Assembly: GCA_002733665.1 (NCBI GenBank)
Contig: NVWM01000015.1
Span: 452-44,074, forward strand
Length of the DNA stretch: 43,623 nt
Reading direction: 5' to 3'
Source of the DNA: Lutibacter sp.
GTDB lineage: Bacteria > Bacteroidota > Bacteroidia > Flavobacteriales > Flavobacteriaceae
Positions 1 to 9,420 of the stretch are shown here, one piece after another. The number at the start of each line of letters is the position of its first letter. Position 1 is the stretch's first letter. Made by a program: the position numbers and the translations under genes. The notes beneath the pieces are model-generated. The model was not told the origin of the DNA and made no database searches. It saw only the letters and a list, made by a program, of their open reading frames with translations.

Positions 1-159
1 ATAGTCTCTATAATAGATCCAATACAAGGACAAGGTTGGGATGGATTGTACAATAACGAAATGTTACCAAGTTCTGATTATTGGTTTGCATTGTCAATCA
101 CAGATAATACAGGTCAAACATTTATCAAAAAAGGACACTTTAGTTTGATAAGAAGGTAG
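1..159 (+). CDS. C-terminal end of a T9SS type-B sorting-domain protein (partial)
   Basis: This open frame enters from the left edge and stops at a TAG at 157-159, giving the last 52 residues of a protein. The visible part has the pattern W-D-G-x-Y-N-N-E-x-L-P-S-x-D-Y-W-F followed by K-K-G-H-F-S-L-I-R-R at the end. The same ending closes the next gene (KKGHFSLIRR), so the two are tandem paralogues at least in this domain. In Bacteroidota this gliding-motility-associated, type-B C-terminal domain directs cargo through the type IX secretion system to the cell surface. The function of the missing N-terminal part cannot be seen. Confidence 0.85.
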   Translation: MVSIIDPIQGQGWDGLYNNEMLPSSDYWFALSITDNTGQTFIKKGHFSLIRR

Positions 160-240
160 TTAAGGTATTTATTCTTAAAAAAAACTATAAGGGTACGCAA
201 CCTATAAAAACATTATAGTCTTATTAAAATAAGGTATTGT

Positions 241-3054
241 ATGAAAAAAACTACATCCTCTTTAATAACACTTTTTATTTCTCTTGTAATATTCGCACAG
301 GGAGAGGCTAATATTTGGTATTTTGGAGAAAATGCAGGATTAAACTTCAATAATTGTTCTCCATTTGCAATAATTGATGGTGAATTAAATACAATTGAAG
401 GTTGTTCAACTTTTTCTGACGCAAATGGAAACTTATTATTTTATTCTGATGGAACAACCGTCTGGAATAAAAATCACACTATAATGCCAAATGGTAATGA
501 TTTATTAGGAAACCCTTCTAGTTCTCAATCTGCAATGATAATCCCTAAGCCTGGAAGTAGTACAATTTATTATCTTTTTACTGTTGGTGCTGAAACTCAA
601 TCAGCAGGAGAACCAGGTTTTAATAACTATGTTATTGATATGGATGAAGATACTGGTTTAGGGGATATTATAGAAGGACCAATAGATTTATCACAAGGTC
701 GATTTAGAGATTGGACAGAAAAAGTAGCTGCTGTAAAAGGTGCAGAAAATGGTACTTTTTGGGTGTTATCATATGCTCCAGGTAGATTTTACGCATATAA
801 AGTAACAAGTGATGGTATTGCTTCATCACCTATCACTTCTTCAGCGTTTTGGGCAAATGACAGAAGAGGATATTTAAAAATTTCTCCTAATGGAACAAAA
901 GTTGCAATTGCACATCAAGCAGATGGTGCTTTTCTAACATATGATTTTAATGATAATACAGGCCGTGTAACTAACGAGTTAGCACTTCCACTAATTACTG
1001 AAGGAAATAAACCTTATGGTGTTGAATTTTCAGCAAACAGTAAGAAATTATATGTGCATGCATCAAATGATGCTTTCAATTCCCTTTTAGATGATAATCC
1101 AACAGACCCAACACATATATCAACTCTTTTTCAGTTTGACATTTCACTTGCTTCAGATTTTGCAATTATTAATTCAAGAAAAATTATTCACACAGGAGAA
1201 TTATTTAGAGGCTCTCTTCAATTAGGGCCTGACCGAAAAATATATAGATCATTAGCAAGGTCATATACAGAAGGAATTCCTTTACTTGGGGTAATTGAAA
1301 GCCCTGAAAATGATGGTGTTGCTTGTAATTACCAACATGCAACAGTTGGGCTTTTAGGAAGGTTTTCAACACAAGGACTTCCTCCTTTCATTGCTTCAAT
1401 ATTTTCACAAGTTCAAATTATTGCAGAATCATCTAATGGAACTCAAACAAATATAAATAATGGTGAAACAGTGGAAATATGCATTGGTGATTCAATTTCA
1501 TTATTTACAGAATCATTAAGCGGAACAGCAAGTTACGAATGGTATTATAATGGAGGAAGGGTTCCTATTTCAACAAACGAAATTTTAACTTTAAATAATA
1601 TTACTAGTGCTGATATTGGTGATTATTCGTTAGTTGTAGAGCATATTGACTTATGTGGAAATACAAACACTTTAGAAAGTGAGTTTATTATTAATGTACT
1701 AGATCCACCAATAGTCCAATCACCTATAACTTTTAAAAATTGTGATGAAGATGGAAATCCTGATGGATTTACAGATTTTAATCTTCAAGAAGCAAGTATT
1801 GCTATTATACCTGGAAACACAAGTCTAGTGTCAATTACTTACCACTTAACTTTTAATGATGCTGATAATGGGACTAATTTTATTAATCCTATTATTAATA
1901 ATTCAGTTGCATGTGTTGTCTATGCTCGTGTTGAAAACGCTACAGGATGTTACAGTATTTCTGAAGTCAATTTAGAGACATCAACAACTTCATTTCCAGC
2001 AAATTATAACGGCGAATCATTAGAGACTTGTGATACTGACGCAATTAATGATGGATTATATATATTTGATTTATCTCAAGTATCAAATAATATAATCAAT
2101 CAATTTCCAAATCCTAATTTAAGCGTTCACTATTATAGAAATTTGAATGATGCTGAATTAGAACAAAATGAAATTAGCCAACTCTATAAGAATGAAACTC
2201 CTTTTTCACAAACTTTATATGTAAGAGTAGAGAGTGATATTAATGGAAATTGTTTTGGGATTGGACCTTATGTTACTTTAACTGTTTACCTTTTACCAGA
2301 ATTTGAAGTAATTCCAGAAGAAATAATTTGCACTAATCTAACTATACCTGTAATCTTAGAATCATTTAATCCTCAAGGAATGTATTCTTATAGTTGGACA
2401 GGTCCTAACGGTTTTACAAGTAGCCTTCCAATTACAACTACTAGTTCTGCTGGAGAATATACAGTAACAGCATCAAATATTGCTTCAAACGGAACTATCT
2501 GTGAATCTCTCCCTCGAACAATTAATGTGAGAGAATCTTCTGCTGCAACTATTACTTTAAATGACATAACAATTACAGACGATTCATTAAACAATTCTAT
2601 TGTAATTAACAATTCAAATAATAACCTCGGAACTGGAGATTATATATTTTCTCTTGATTATGAATTTGGTCCATATCAAGAATCTCCAATATTTGAAAAT
2701 GTAAGTTTAGGGATTCATACATTATATGTCTTGGATGAAAATAATTGCGGTCTAACGAGTATAGAAGTTTATGTTATTGGATTTCCTGATTTTTTTACAC
2801 CAAACAATGACAATATTAACGATACATGGCGTATTTTAGGTGTCAATAAAATGTTCTATCCTGAAACATCTGTCCAGATTTTTGATAGATTTGGGAAAAT
2901 ATTAGCTATTATAGATGGCGTTTCTGAAGGGTGGAATGGCATTTATAACGGAGAAAAACTCCCAGAATCAGATTATTGGTTTAAGGCTAAAATTATAAAT
3001 ATAGATGGCACAATCAGAAACAAAAAAGGTCATTTTAGTTTAATAAGAAGATAA
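241..3054 (+). CDS. Large secreted T9SS type-B sorting-domain protein (937 aa)
   Basis: The protein begins with a signal peptide (MKK, then a hydrophobic stretch to about residue 20). Residues ~24-390 look like a beta-propeller-type repeat region, with phrases such as IWYFGENAGLNF and LLFYSDGTTVWN that are common in flavobacterial surface proteins. An Ig-like domain with paired cysteines follows at ~405-495, then repeated beta-sandwich stretches. The last ~95 residues are a type-B sorting domain (FFTPNNDNINDTW, then IFDRFGKIL, GWNGIYNGE, ending SLIRR). It is therefore expected to be exported by Sec, then by T9SS, and to be displayed or released. The next gene starts directly after its TAA stop, which suggests translational coupling. 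The ligand or substrate is unknown. Confidence 0.9.
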   Translation: MKKTTSSLITLFISLVIFAQGEANIWYFGENAGLNFNNCSPFAIIDGELNTIEGCSTFSDANGNLLFYSDGTTVWNKNHTIMPNGNDLLGNPSSSQSAMIIPKPGSSTIYYLFTVGAETQSAGEPGFNNYVIDMDEDTGLGDIIEGPIDLSQGRFRDWTEKVAAVKGAENGTFWVLSYAPGRFYAYKVTSDGIASSPITSSAFWANDRRGYLKISPNGTKVAIAHQADGAFLTYDFNDNTGRVTNELALPLITEGNKPYGVEFSANSKKLYVHASNDAFNSLLDDNPTDPTHISTLFQFDISLASDFAIINSRKIIHTGELFRGSLQLGPDRKIYRSLARSYTEGIPLLGVIESPENDGVACNYQHATVGLLGRFSTQGLPPFIASIFSQVQIIAESSNGTQTNINNGETVEICIGDSISLFTESLSGTASYEWYYNGGRVPISTNEILTLNNITSADIGDYSLVVEHIDLCGNTNTLESEFIINVLDPPIVQSPITFKNCDEDGNPDGFTDFNLQEASIAIIPGNTSLVSITYHLTFNDADNGTNFINPIINNSVACVVYARVENATGCYSISEVNLETSTTSFPANYNGESLETCDTDAINDGLYIFDLSQVSNNIINQFPNPNLSVHYYRNLNDAELEQNEISQLYKNETPFSQTLYVRVESDINGNCFGIGPYVTLTVYLLPEFEVIPEEIICTNLTIPVILESFNPQGMYSYSWTGPNGFTSSLPITTTSSAGEYTVTASNIASNGTICESLPRTINVRESSAATITLNDITITDDSLNNSIVINNSNNNLGTGDYIFSLDYEFGPYQESPIFENVSLGIHTLYVLDENNCGLTSIEVYVIGFPDFFTPNNDNINDTWRILGVNKMFYPETSVQIFDRFGKILAIIDGVSEGWNGIYNGEKLPESDYWFKAKIINIDGTIRNKKGHFSLIRR

Positions 3055-4830
3055 ATGAAGTTACGCTTATTTTATATACTTTGCATTTTATTTGTTTTTA
3101 AATCTTATTCTCAAAATGTAGAATTATTCCAACAGTTTGGAGGTCATATTGACTTTACTATGATTGGCAATACAATGAACCAACAAGAGAATGGGTTGTC
3201 ATCAAGTTGTAGTATAAACACCTCTTCTTCAACCAATTTAAACTTAAACGCATCAAATAATATTATAGCTGCCTATTTATATTGGGCTGGTTCAGGTTCA
3301 GGAGATTTTGAAGTGAAATTAAATTCCATTGATATTACTCCATCACGTACGTTTGCAGACACTCAAGATACAAATGACAGACCTTTTTTTAGCGCCTTTG
3401 CAGATGTAACAATACAAATTCAAGATACTGGAAATGGAACTTACACACTATCAGAATTAGATTTGACAACTGTTATTCCAGACTATTGCGGTAATGCAAC
3501 AAATTTTGCTGGTTGGTCAATAATAATTATTTATAACAATGATTCGTTACCGCTAAATCAAATTAATATATATGACGGCCTACAGCACGTTCCAACAGAT
3601 TTAACCATTGAGCTTACCAACCTCAACGTAATTGATGATATTGGCGCAAAAATTGGCTTCCTTGCTTGGGAAGGTGATGCAGGGCTTAGTGTAAATGAAT
3701 CTTTACTTATCAATGGAAACTTAATCGGAAATCCGCCTTTAAACCCTTCAAACAACGCTTTTAACGGCACAAATAGTTTTACTGGACAAAGTAATCTATA
3801 TAATATGGATATGGATTTTTATGACATCCAAAATAATATTGATATTGGTGATACAACTGCAACAATACAACTTACTTCAGGACAAGATTTTGTAATGATT
3901 AATACAATCATAACGAAGTTAAACAGCCAATTACCTGACGCAACCATTATTATTGATGAATTTGAAATAACAAACTGCAACGAACTTGAAACCTTACTAA
4001 ATTTTACCGTTTATAACAATAACAGTACAGAAATTTTACCTGTAAACACATCTATAAACATCTATATAAACGATATTTTACTAACTAGTACTTTTACCTC
4101 ATCTGACCTTCCTATTGATGGCTCTGAGAGTTTTGAACTATTACTTACAATTCCAGATAGTGAATTGCAAGATTTTGTAATTTCCGTTATAGTTGATGAA
4201 GAAGATGCAATTATTGAGATTAACGAAAATAACAATACTGATTCGCTAGATGTTTCCTTCCCTTTGCCTCCAATAATTCCACAACCAGAAAATATTGAGG
4301 AATGCAATATTGGTTTCGAAACTGGAAATTTTGATTTCAATGACACCTATTCTTTTGTTACGGAAAACTTAAATGTATCAATTGAGACTACTTTTTATCC
4401 ATCCGAAAACGACTTGTTAAATAGCACAAACTCAATAAACACATTACTAGAATATCAAAATACAAGTAATCCTCAAACAATATTTATCAAAGTAGAAAAT
4501 ATAGTTACAGGATGTTTTTCTACAACTTCTTTTGATGTTAGCGTTTATAATTGTCCGCCAACAATTCCTGAAGCATTCACTCCAAATGGCGATGGAATCA
4601 ATGAGGATTTTGAAATTTTAGGACTTGCCGATATATTTGTAGATTATGAAATTCTAATCTACAATCGTTGGGGAAATTTAGTCTTTGAGGGAAACAACAG
4701 CAAACCTTTTTGGAATGGAAACCTTTTAAAAACTAATAAAACAGTACCAACAGCAACGTATTTTTACACACTTTACTTAAACGACAGTTCATATCAGCCC
4801 ATAACAAATTGGGTTTATTTAAGACGCTAA
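3055..4830 (+). CDS. Secreted T9SS type-B sorting-domain protein with CARDB-like domain (591 aa)
   Basis: The ATG abuts the TAA of the preceding gene with no spacer. Residues 1-20 form a signal peptide ending S-Y-S-Q. Residues ~20-290 form a beta-rich region seen in flavobacterial adhesin-like proteins (AAYLYWAGSG, then GWSIIIIYNN). Residues ~295-400 resemble a CARDB-type cell-adhesion domain (INIYINDILL, INENNNTD). The C-terminal ~85 residues are a canonical type-B sorting domain: EAFTPNGDGINEDF, then IYNRWGNLVFEG, ending WVYLRR. The last two genes and the partial one upstream make a tandem set of T9SS cargo. Adhesion is inferred from domain style only. Confidence 0.9.
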   Translation: MKLRLFYILCILFVFKSYSQNVELFQQFGGHIDFTMIGNTMNQQENGLSSSCSINTSSSTNLNLNASNNIIAAYLYWAGSGSGDFEVKLNSIDITPSRTFADTQDTNDRPFFSAFADVTIQIQDTGNGTYTLSELDLTTVIPDYCGNATNFAGWSIIIIYNNDSLPLNQINIYDGLQHVPTDLTIELTNLNVIDDIGAKIGFLAWEGDAGLSVNESLLINGNLIGNPPLNPSNNAFNGTNSFTGQSNLYNMDMDFYDIQNNIDIGDTTATIQLTSGQDFVMINTIITKLNSQLPDATIIIDEFEITNCNELETLLNFTVYNNNSTEILPVNTSINIYINDILLTSTFTSSDLPIDGSESFELLLTIPDSELQDFVISVIVDEEDAIIEINENNNTDSLDVSFPLPPIIPQPENIEECNIGFETGNFDFNDTYSFVTENLNVSIETTFYPSENDLLNSTNSINTLLEYQNTSNPQTIFIKVENIVTGCFSTTSFDVSVYNCPPTIPEAFTPNGDGINEDFEILGLADIFVDYEILIYNRWGNLVFEGNNSKPFWNGNLLKTNKTVPTATYFYTLYLNDSSYQPITNWVYLRR

Positions 4831-4886
4831 CAAATCGTTCTGTTTCGAATTAGTTTCTTTACTTTTGCCATCTATTTACAAAAGAA

Positions 4887-6563
4887 ATGTTAACAGAAAA
4901 AGACCCTTTTACGTATTTTAAAGAATCAATCGCGTCTTTTACGTTGCCCAATAAATTTACATTTCCATTTTTTTATCAGACACATCCATTATGCAAATTG
5001 GCTGCTGAAGAACTTCAAAATCATATAGAAACCCAAACAGAATGGGAGCATAATTTTGGAATAGATGCAACAAAAAAAGGAGATGTTATCGGCAAAATGT
5101 TTGGTGTGTTGGTGGTGAAAAACCAACAGAATGAAATTGGTTACTTATCTGCTTTTTCAGGAAAGTTAGCCGAATCAAATCATCATTCAAAATTTGTTCC
5201 GCCAGTTTTTGACATCCTTACTGAAAATGGTTTTTTCAATAAAGGGATGGCAAAACTCAACCTTCTAAATGATCAGATAAAATCACTTGAAGATAATGAA
5301 GAATATAATGCTTTAAAAACACTTTTTAAAACCAAATCATTATTTGTAAGTGCTGAAATTGAAGAGTTTAGAGAGTTAATGCGTTACGCTAAGAAAAAAA
5401 GAAAAGAACGCAGAACGGAAACCAAAAAAAATCTTTCTGAGCAAGGTTACAAAATCTTTTGCGATGATTTAGTTAGAGAGAGTTTGGCGTATAGACATCA
5501 ATTAGGAGTCGTTACTAAATCTTGTAATGAACGTGTTGAAACTATTCAAGAAAAATTACAATTATTACAAACCGAAATAGACACTTTAAAAACCAAGCGC
5601 AAGAATAAATCTGCTGCACTGCAACAAGAAATATTTGAGCAGTATCAGTTTTTAAATATAGATGGTCAGCAAAAAAACTTGACAGAAATTTTTGTCAACA
5701 AGCCTATAATTGCTGGTGCAGGAGAATGTGCAGCACCAAAACTATTACAATATGCCTTTCAAAACCAATTAAAACCAATTGCGATGGCTGAATTTTGGTG
5801 GGGAACTCCTCCAAAATCACAAGTGCGAAAACACGGTAATTTTTATCCTGCGTGTCGTGGAAAATGTGAACCAATTTTAGGACACATGCTCAATGGAATG
5901 GAACTAGATGAAAATCCTATGTTGATAAATCATGCAGAAGGAAAAGTGTTAGAAATTGTTTTTGAAGATGAGTATTTAGCCGTTATCAACAAACCGACAG
6001 AGTTCTTGTCTGTTCCTGGAAAAACAATTCAAGATTCTGTAGCAACTCGTATGAAATTACGTTTTCCTGATGCAACAGGACCATTAATTGTACATCGTCT
6101 TGATATGTCAACTTCTGGATTGATACTCATTGCGAAATCCTCTGAGATTCATAAAGACTTACAAAGTCAATTTATAAATCGTACTGTAAATAAACGGTAT
6201 ATTGCTTTATTAGATGGCAACCTAACTGAAGACAAAGGCTTTATTGACTTACCATTACGTGTAGATTTGAATGACAGACCGAGACAATTGGTTTGTTATG
6301 AACACGGAAAAAATGCACGTACAAGATTTAAAGTGATTGAACGTAAAGACAACAAAACCAAAATTAATTTCTACCCAATTACAGGGCGCACACATCAATT
6401 ACGAGTTCATGCAGCACACTCCAAAGGACTTAATAAAGCAATTGTTGGTGATGAACTCTACGGTACAAAAGCAAACAGATTACACTTGCATGCAGAATAC
6501 CTAGAATTTATGCATCCAATTACTGAAAAAGTAATGAAGATTCGTGTAGATGCAGATTTTTAG
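4887..6563 (+). CDS. RluA-family pseudouridine synthase with long N-terminal extension (558 aa)
   Basis: The C-terminal ~220 residues are an RluA-type pseudouridine synthase, which isomerises uridines in rRNA or tRNA. The signature HRLDMSTSGL carries the catalytic aspartate at D406, and the later GRTHQLRVH motif is also intact. RluA enzymes are usually 220-330 aa; this one has about 345 extra N-terminal residues. These include a charged, probably coiled-coil part (~165-250) and a conserved-looking block with GAGECAAPK (~277-285) and FYPACRGKCEP (~318-328). Long forms of this kind are known in Bacteroidota and some Gammaproteobacteria, so I do not read it as an accidental fusion. A TACTTTTG -7-like box lies at 4860-4867. 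The target uridine cannot be assigned. Confidence 0.9.
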   Translation: MLTEKDPFTYFKESIASFTLPNKFTFPFFYQTHPLCKLAAEELQNHIETQTEWEHNFGIDATKKGDVIGKMFGVLVVKNQQNEIGYLSAFSGKLAESNHHSKFVPPVFDILTENGFFNKGMAKLNLLNDQIKSLEDNEEYNALKTLFKTKSLFVSAEIEEFRELMRYAKKKRKERRTETKKNLSEQGYKIFCDDLVRESLAYRHQLGVVTKSCNERVETIQEKLQLLQTEIDTLKTKRKNKSAALQQEIFEQYQFLNIDGQQKNLTEIFVNKPIIAGAGECAAPKLLQYAFQNQLKPIAMAEFWWGTPPKSQVRKHGNFYPACRGKCEPILGHMLNGMELDENPMLINHAEGKVLEIVFEDEYLAVINKPTEFLSVPGKTIQDSVATRMKLRFPDATGPLIVHRLDMSTSGLILIAKSSEIHKDLQSQFINRTVNKRYIALLDGNLTEDKGFIDLPLRVDLNDRPRQLVCYEHGKNARTRFKVIERKDNKTKINFYPITGRTHQLRVHAAHSKGLNKAIVGDELYGTKANRLHLHAEYLEFMHPITEKVMKIRVDADF

Positions 6564-6633
6564 TGTTTTATATTTCTTAATATTTTTATTTTAAAATACT
6601 ATCTTACACTTGCAACCGACTAATTAAATTAAA

Positions 6634-7140
6634 ATGAAAACAGCTATCTTATTTTTAGTTTTATTTGGAATAGCCTTAATTTCACTATCAATTCTTATTA
6701 TTAAATTTCGTAATAAATCAATCGGAAGACAACAGAAAATAGTTTTAAATTTATTTAAGGGAAAAATAATAAGTTCTCAAAAGCAAATAAATTGTGAAAG
6801 TTTCAAATCTGGAGTGAAAAGTTACAACTATAATAATGTGAATGTTGTAGACATATATCTTACAGAAAATGGCTTGCTAATAATCCCATATGCGCATAAA
6901 TTCTGGTGGATTGAAAAAGGTGCTCCTTTTATGCTTTATAAAGAAAACACTACTATTTATCCTTATTCAAAGGTAGACAGAAAGAAGATTGAAATGATTC
7001 AATTTTTAAACAAACAAGATTTAAGAATTAATTTTAATTATCAGGTCTTATTCAAACACAATGTTGAATTTACTTTCAAAAAACTGAATTTGAGTTTTAT
7101 AAATACAATTATAGACTGGAATAACACTAAAACCAATTAA
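6634..7140 (+). CDS. Hypothetical single-pass membrane protein (168 aa)
   Basis: I do not recognise the family. The first ~25 residues form one strong hydrophobic segment (ILFLVLFGIALISLSILII), followed by the basic KFRNK, so the N-terminus is a membrane anchor with the remaining ~140 residues probably cytoplasmic by the positive-inside rule. That part is lysine- and tyrosine-rich with alternating hydrophobic positions and looks beta-rich, reminiscent of small PH-like membrane-surface domains, but this is weak. It sits alone between the pseudouridine synthase gene and uvrB on the same strand, with 66-70 bp on each side. Confidence 0.7.
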   Translation: MKTAILFLVLFGIALISLSILIIKFRNKSIGRQQKIVLNLFKGKIISSQKQINCESFKSGVKSYNYNNVNVVDIYLTENGLLIIPYAHKFWWIEKGAPFMLYKENTTIYPYSKVDRKKIEMIQFLNKQDLRINFNYQVLFKHNVEFTFKKLNLSFINTIIDWNNTKTN

Positions 7141-7206
7141 GACTGAGATAAAAAACAAGCAACGTTTGTTTATTTTTCCTAAAACAATTCTCCGTATTTT
7201 TGCAAC

Positions 7207-9198
7207 ATGCAATTTAAACTCGTTTCAAAATTTCAACCAACAGGAGATCAACCTGAAGCCATAAAACAACTCACACAAGGGCTAAATGACGGAGAAAAAG
7301 GGCAGGTTTTACTTGGTGTTACAGGTTCTGGAAAGACGTTTACAGTTGCAAATGTTATAGAAAATGTAGACAGACCAACGCTCGTTTTGGCACATAACAA
7401 AACATTGGCAGCGCAATTATACCAAGAGTTTAAAACTTTTTTTCCTGAGAATGCTGTTGAGTATTTTGTGTCTTATTATGATTATTACCAACCAGAAGCC
7501 TACATTCCTAGTTCTGGAACTTTTATAGAGAAAGATTTATCAATCAATGAAGACATAGAACGTATGCGTTTGAGTACATCCTCTGCCCTACTATCTGGTC
7601 GTAGAGATGTGCTTGTTGTTGCATCGGTTTCTTGTTTATATGGTATCGGAAATCCTGTAGAGTTCAAGAAAAACGTCATCAATATAGAAAAAGACCAAGT
7701 TATATCTCGTACAAAATTCTTACACACCTTAGTTCAAAGTTTGTATTCACGTACAGAAGCAGACGTGAGCAGTGGAACATTTAAAGTAAAAGGAGATATC
7801 GTAACTGTATATCCTTCGTATGGAGATTATGCATATCGCATCCATTTTTTTGGTGATGAAATTGAAGAATTAGAGAGTTTTGATTTAGAAAACAATCAAG
7901 TTGTAGAGAAGTTTGATCAACTAACTATATATCCTGCAAATCTATTTGTTACATCACCTGATATTCTACAGAATGCCATTCATATGATTCAAGAAGATAT
8001 GGTAAAACAGGTAGATTATTTTAAAGAAATAGGAAAACATCTCGAAGCAAAAAGATTAAAAGAACGCACAGAATTTGACCTCGAAATGATACGAGAATTG
8101 GGTTATTGCTCTGGAATTGAGAACTATTCTCGTTATTTGGATGGTCGAGAACCTGGAACACGTCCTTTCTGTTTGTTAGATTATTTTCCTGATGATTATT
8201 TGATGATAATTGATGAAAGTCACGTTACAATTCCTCAAACACACGCCATGTATGGAGGCGACAGAAGTAGAAAAGAAAATTTAGTAGAATTTGGGTTTAG
8301 ACTTCCAGCAGCAATGGATAACAGACCTTTAAAATTCGAAGAATTTGAAGAAGTCCAAAATCAAACAATATATGTAAGTGCAACACCTGCAGATTATGAA
8401 TTACAGAAAACAGAAGGTGTATTTGTAGAGCAAGTTATTCGTCCGACAGGATTGTTAGATCCAATTATAGAGGTTCGCCCAAGTTTAAATCAGATTGATG
8501 ATTTGATTGAAGAAATACAGATAAGAGTTGACAAAGACGAACGAACTTTAGTTACAACATTGACCAAAATAATGGCAGAAGAATTGACAAAATACTTGAG
8601 TCGTATTCAGATAAGATGTCGTTATATTCATTCTGATGTTGACACTTTAGAACGTGTACAGATTATGGGAGATTTACGAAAAGGATTGTTTGATGTACTT
8701 ATTGGAGTTAATTTATTACGTGAAGGTTTAGACTTACCAGAAGTGTCACTTGTTGCTATTTTAGATGCCGATAAAGAAGGTTTTTTACGTAGTCATCGTT
8801 CGCTGACACAAACAATTGGTAGAGCAGCAAGAAACGTAAACGGAAAGGCTATTATGTATGCTGATAAAGTTACCAGAAGCATGCAATTAACGATTGATGA
8901 AACTAATAGACGTAGAGAAAAACAGATTCTCTATAATACCGAACACAACATCACTCCTACCCAAATTAAAAAAGCGTTGGATGGTAATTCGTTGATTAAA
9001 AGCAATATTTCTTCATTCCATTATGACAGTGCTGCCAACAAAGCGGCAGAAGAGGAATTAGAATACCTAACCAAGCCACAAATAGAAAAACGTATTCGAG
9101 ACAAGCGAAAGACAATGGAACAAGCAGCAAAAGCATTAGATTTCTTAGTTGCAGCACAGCTCCGTGATGAAATAAAGATGTTGAAAGGGAAATTGTAG
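7207..9198 (+). CDS. uvrB: Excinuclease ABC subunit B
   Basis: UvrB is the helicase-like damage-verification subunit of nucleotide excision repair; it is loaded by UvrA and recruits UvrC. The 663-aa length is normal. The Walker A motif GVTGSGKT is at 37-44, and the tyrosine-rich beta-hairpin that clamps the strand (YYDYYQPEAYIP) is at ~89-100. A DEAD-like IIDESH lies near residue 333, helicase motif VI appears as QTIGRAARN, and a C-terminal UVR domain (~622-660) binds UvrC. A -7-like box TATTTTTG lies at 7195-7202, only four bases before the ATG, so if it is used the mRNA is leaderless or nearly so. A 101-bp palindrome follows the stop. Confidence 0.98.
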   Translation: MQFKLVSKFQPTGDQPEAIKQLTQGLNDGEKGQVLLGVTGSGKTFTVANVIENVDRPTLVLAHNKTLAAQLYQEFKTFFPENAVEYFVSYYDYYQPEAYIPSSGTFIEKDLSINEDIERMRLSTSSALLSGRRDVLVVASVSCLYGIGNPVEFKKNVINIEKDQVISRTKFLHTLVQSLYSRTEADVSSGTFKVKGDIVTVYPSYGDYAYRIHFFGDEIEELESFDLENNQVVEKFDQLTIYPANLFVTSPDILQNAIHMIQEDMVKQVDYFKEIGKHLEAKRLKERTEFDLEMIRELGYCSGIENYSRYLDGREPGTRPFCLLDYFPDDYLMIIDESHVTIPQTHAMYGGDRSRKENLVEFGFRLPAAMDNRPLKFEEFEEVQNQTIYVSATPADYELQKTEGVFVEQVIRPTGLLDPIIEVRPSLNQIDDLIEEIQIRVDKDERTLVTTLTKIMAEELTKYLSRIQIRCRYIHSDVDTLERVQIMGDLRKGLFDVLIGVNLLREGLDLPEVSLVAILDADKEGFLRSHRSLTQTIGRAARNVNGKAIMYADKVTRSMQLTIDETNRRREKQILYNTEHNITPTQIKKALDGNSLIKSNISSFHYDSAANKAAEEELEYLTKPQIEKRIRDKRKTMEQAAKALDFLVAAQLRDEIKMLKGKL

Positions 9199-9238
9199 GC
9201 TCAACCACAAATTTAATGGATTATTAAATTCAGTCATT

Positions 9239-9339
9239 TGTCATTTCGACAGAATGAGGAACGAATGACGAGAAATCTCATAAATAATAGCTTGTGTGAG
9301 ATTCCTCGTCGCTCCTATAATCGCTCTGTCGGAATGACA
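9239..9339. repeat. Palindromic intergenic repeat, long type (copy 1)
   Basis: This ~101-bp imperfect inverted repeat starts TGTCATTTCGACAGAATGAG and ends CTCTGTCGGAATGACA. The two ~41-bp arms pair with scattered mismatches around a ~15-bp centre. It begins 40 bp after the uvrB stop. The repeat at 11964-12065 is the same sequence in the opposite orientation, differing at roughly one position in ten by hand alignment. There is no coding potential. Confidence 0.85.
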
Positions 9340-9362
9340 TTATCTATTACAACAGCGTATAA

Positions 9363-9393
9363 TAAAAAAGAGTTGTAAAATAAATTACAACTC
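9363..9393 (-). terminator. Rho-independent terminator of the esterase gene
   Basis: Read on the minus strand, the stem GAGTTGTAA / TTACAACTC (9 bp, 6-base loop) is followed by a run of six T (9369-9364). It lies just past the stop of the minus-strand lipoprotein gene. Confidence 0.75.
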
Positions 9394-9420
9394 TCCATTT
9401 TTATTGTTTATTAGATTTCT

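Noticed and set aside
7165..7202. Full two-part promoter for uvrB using TTTG at 7165-7168
   Set aside because: The spacer to TATTTTTG would be 26 nt, against 19-21 in the good promoters seen here, so only the -7-like box is noted.
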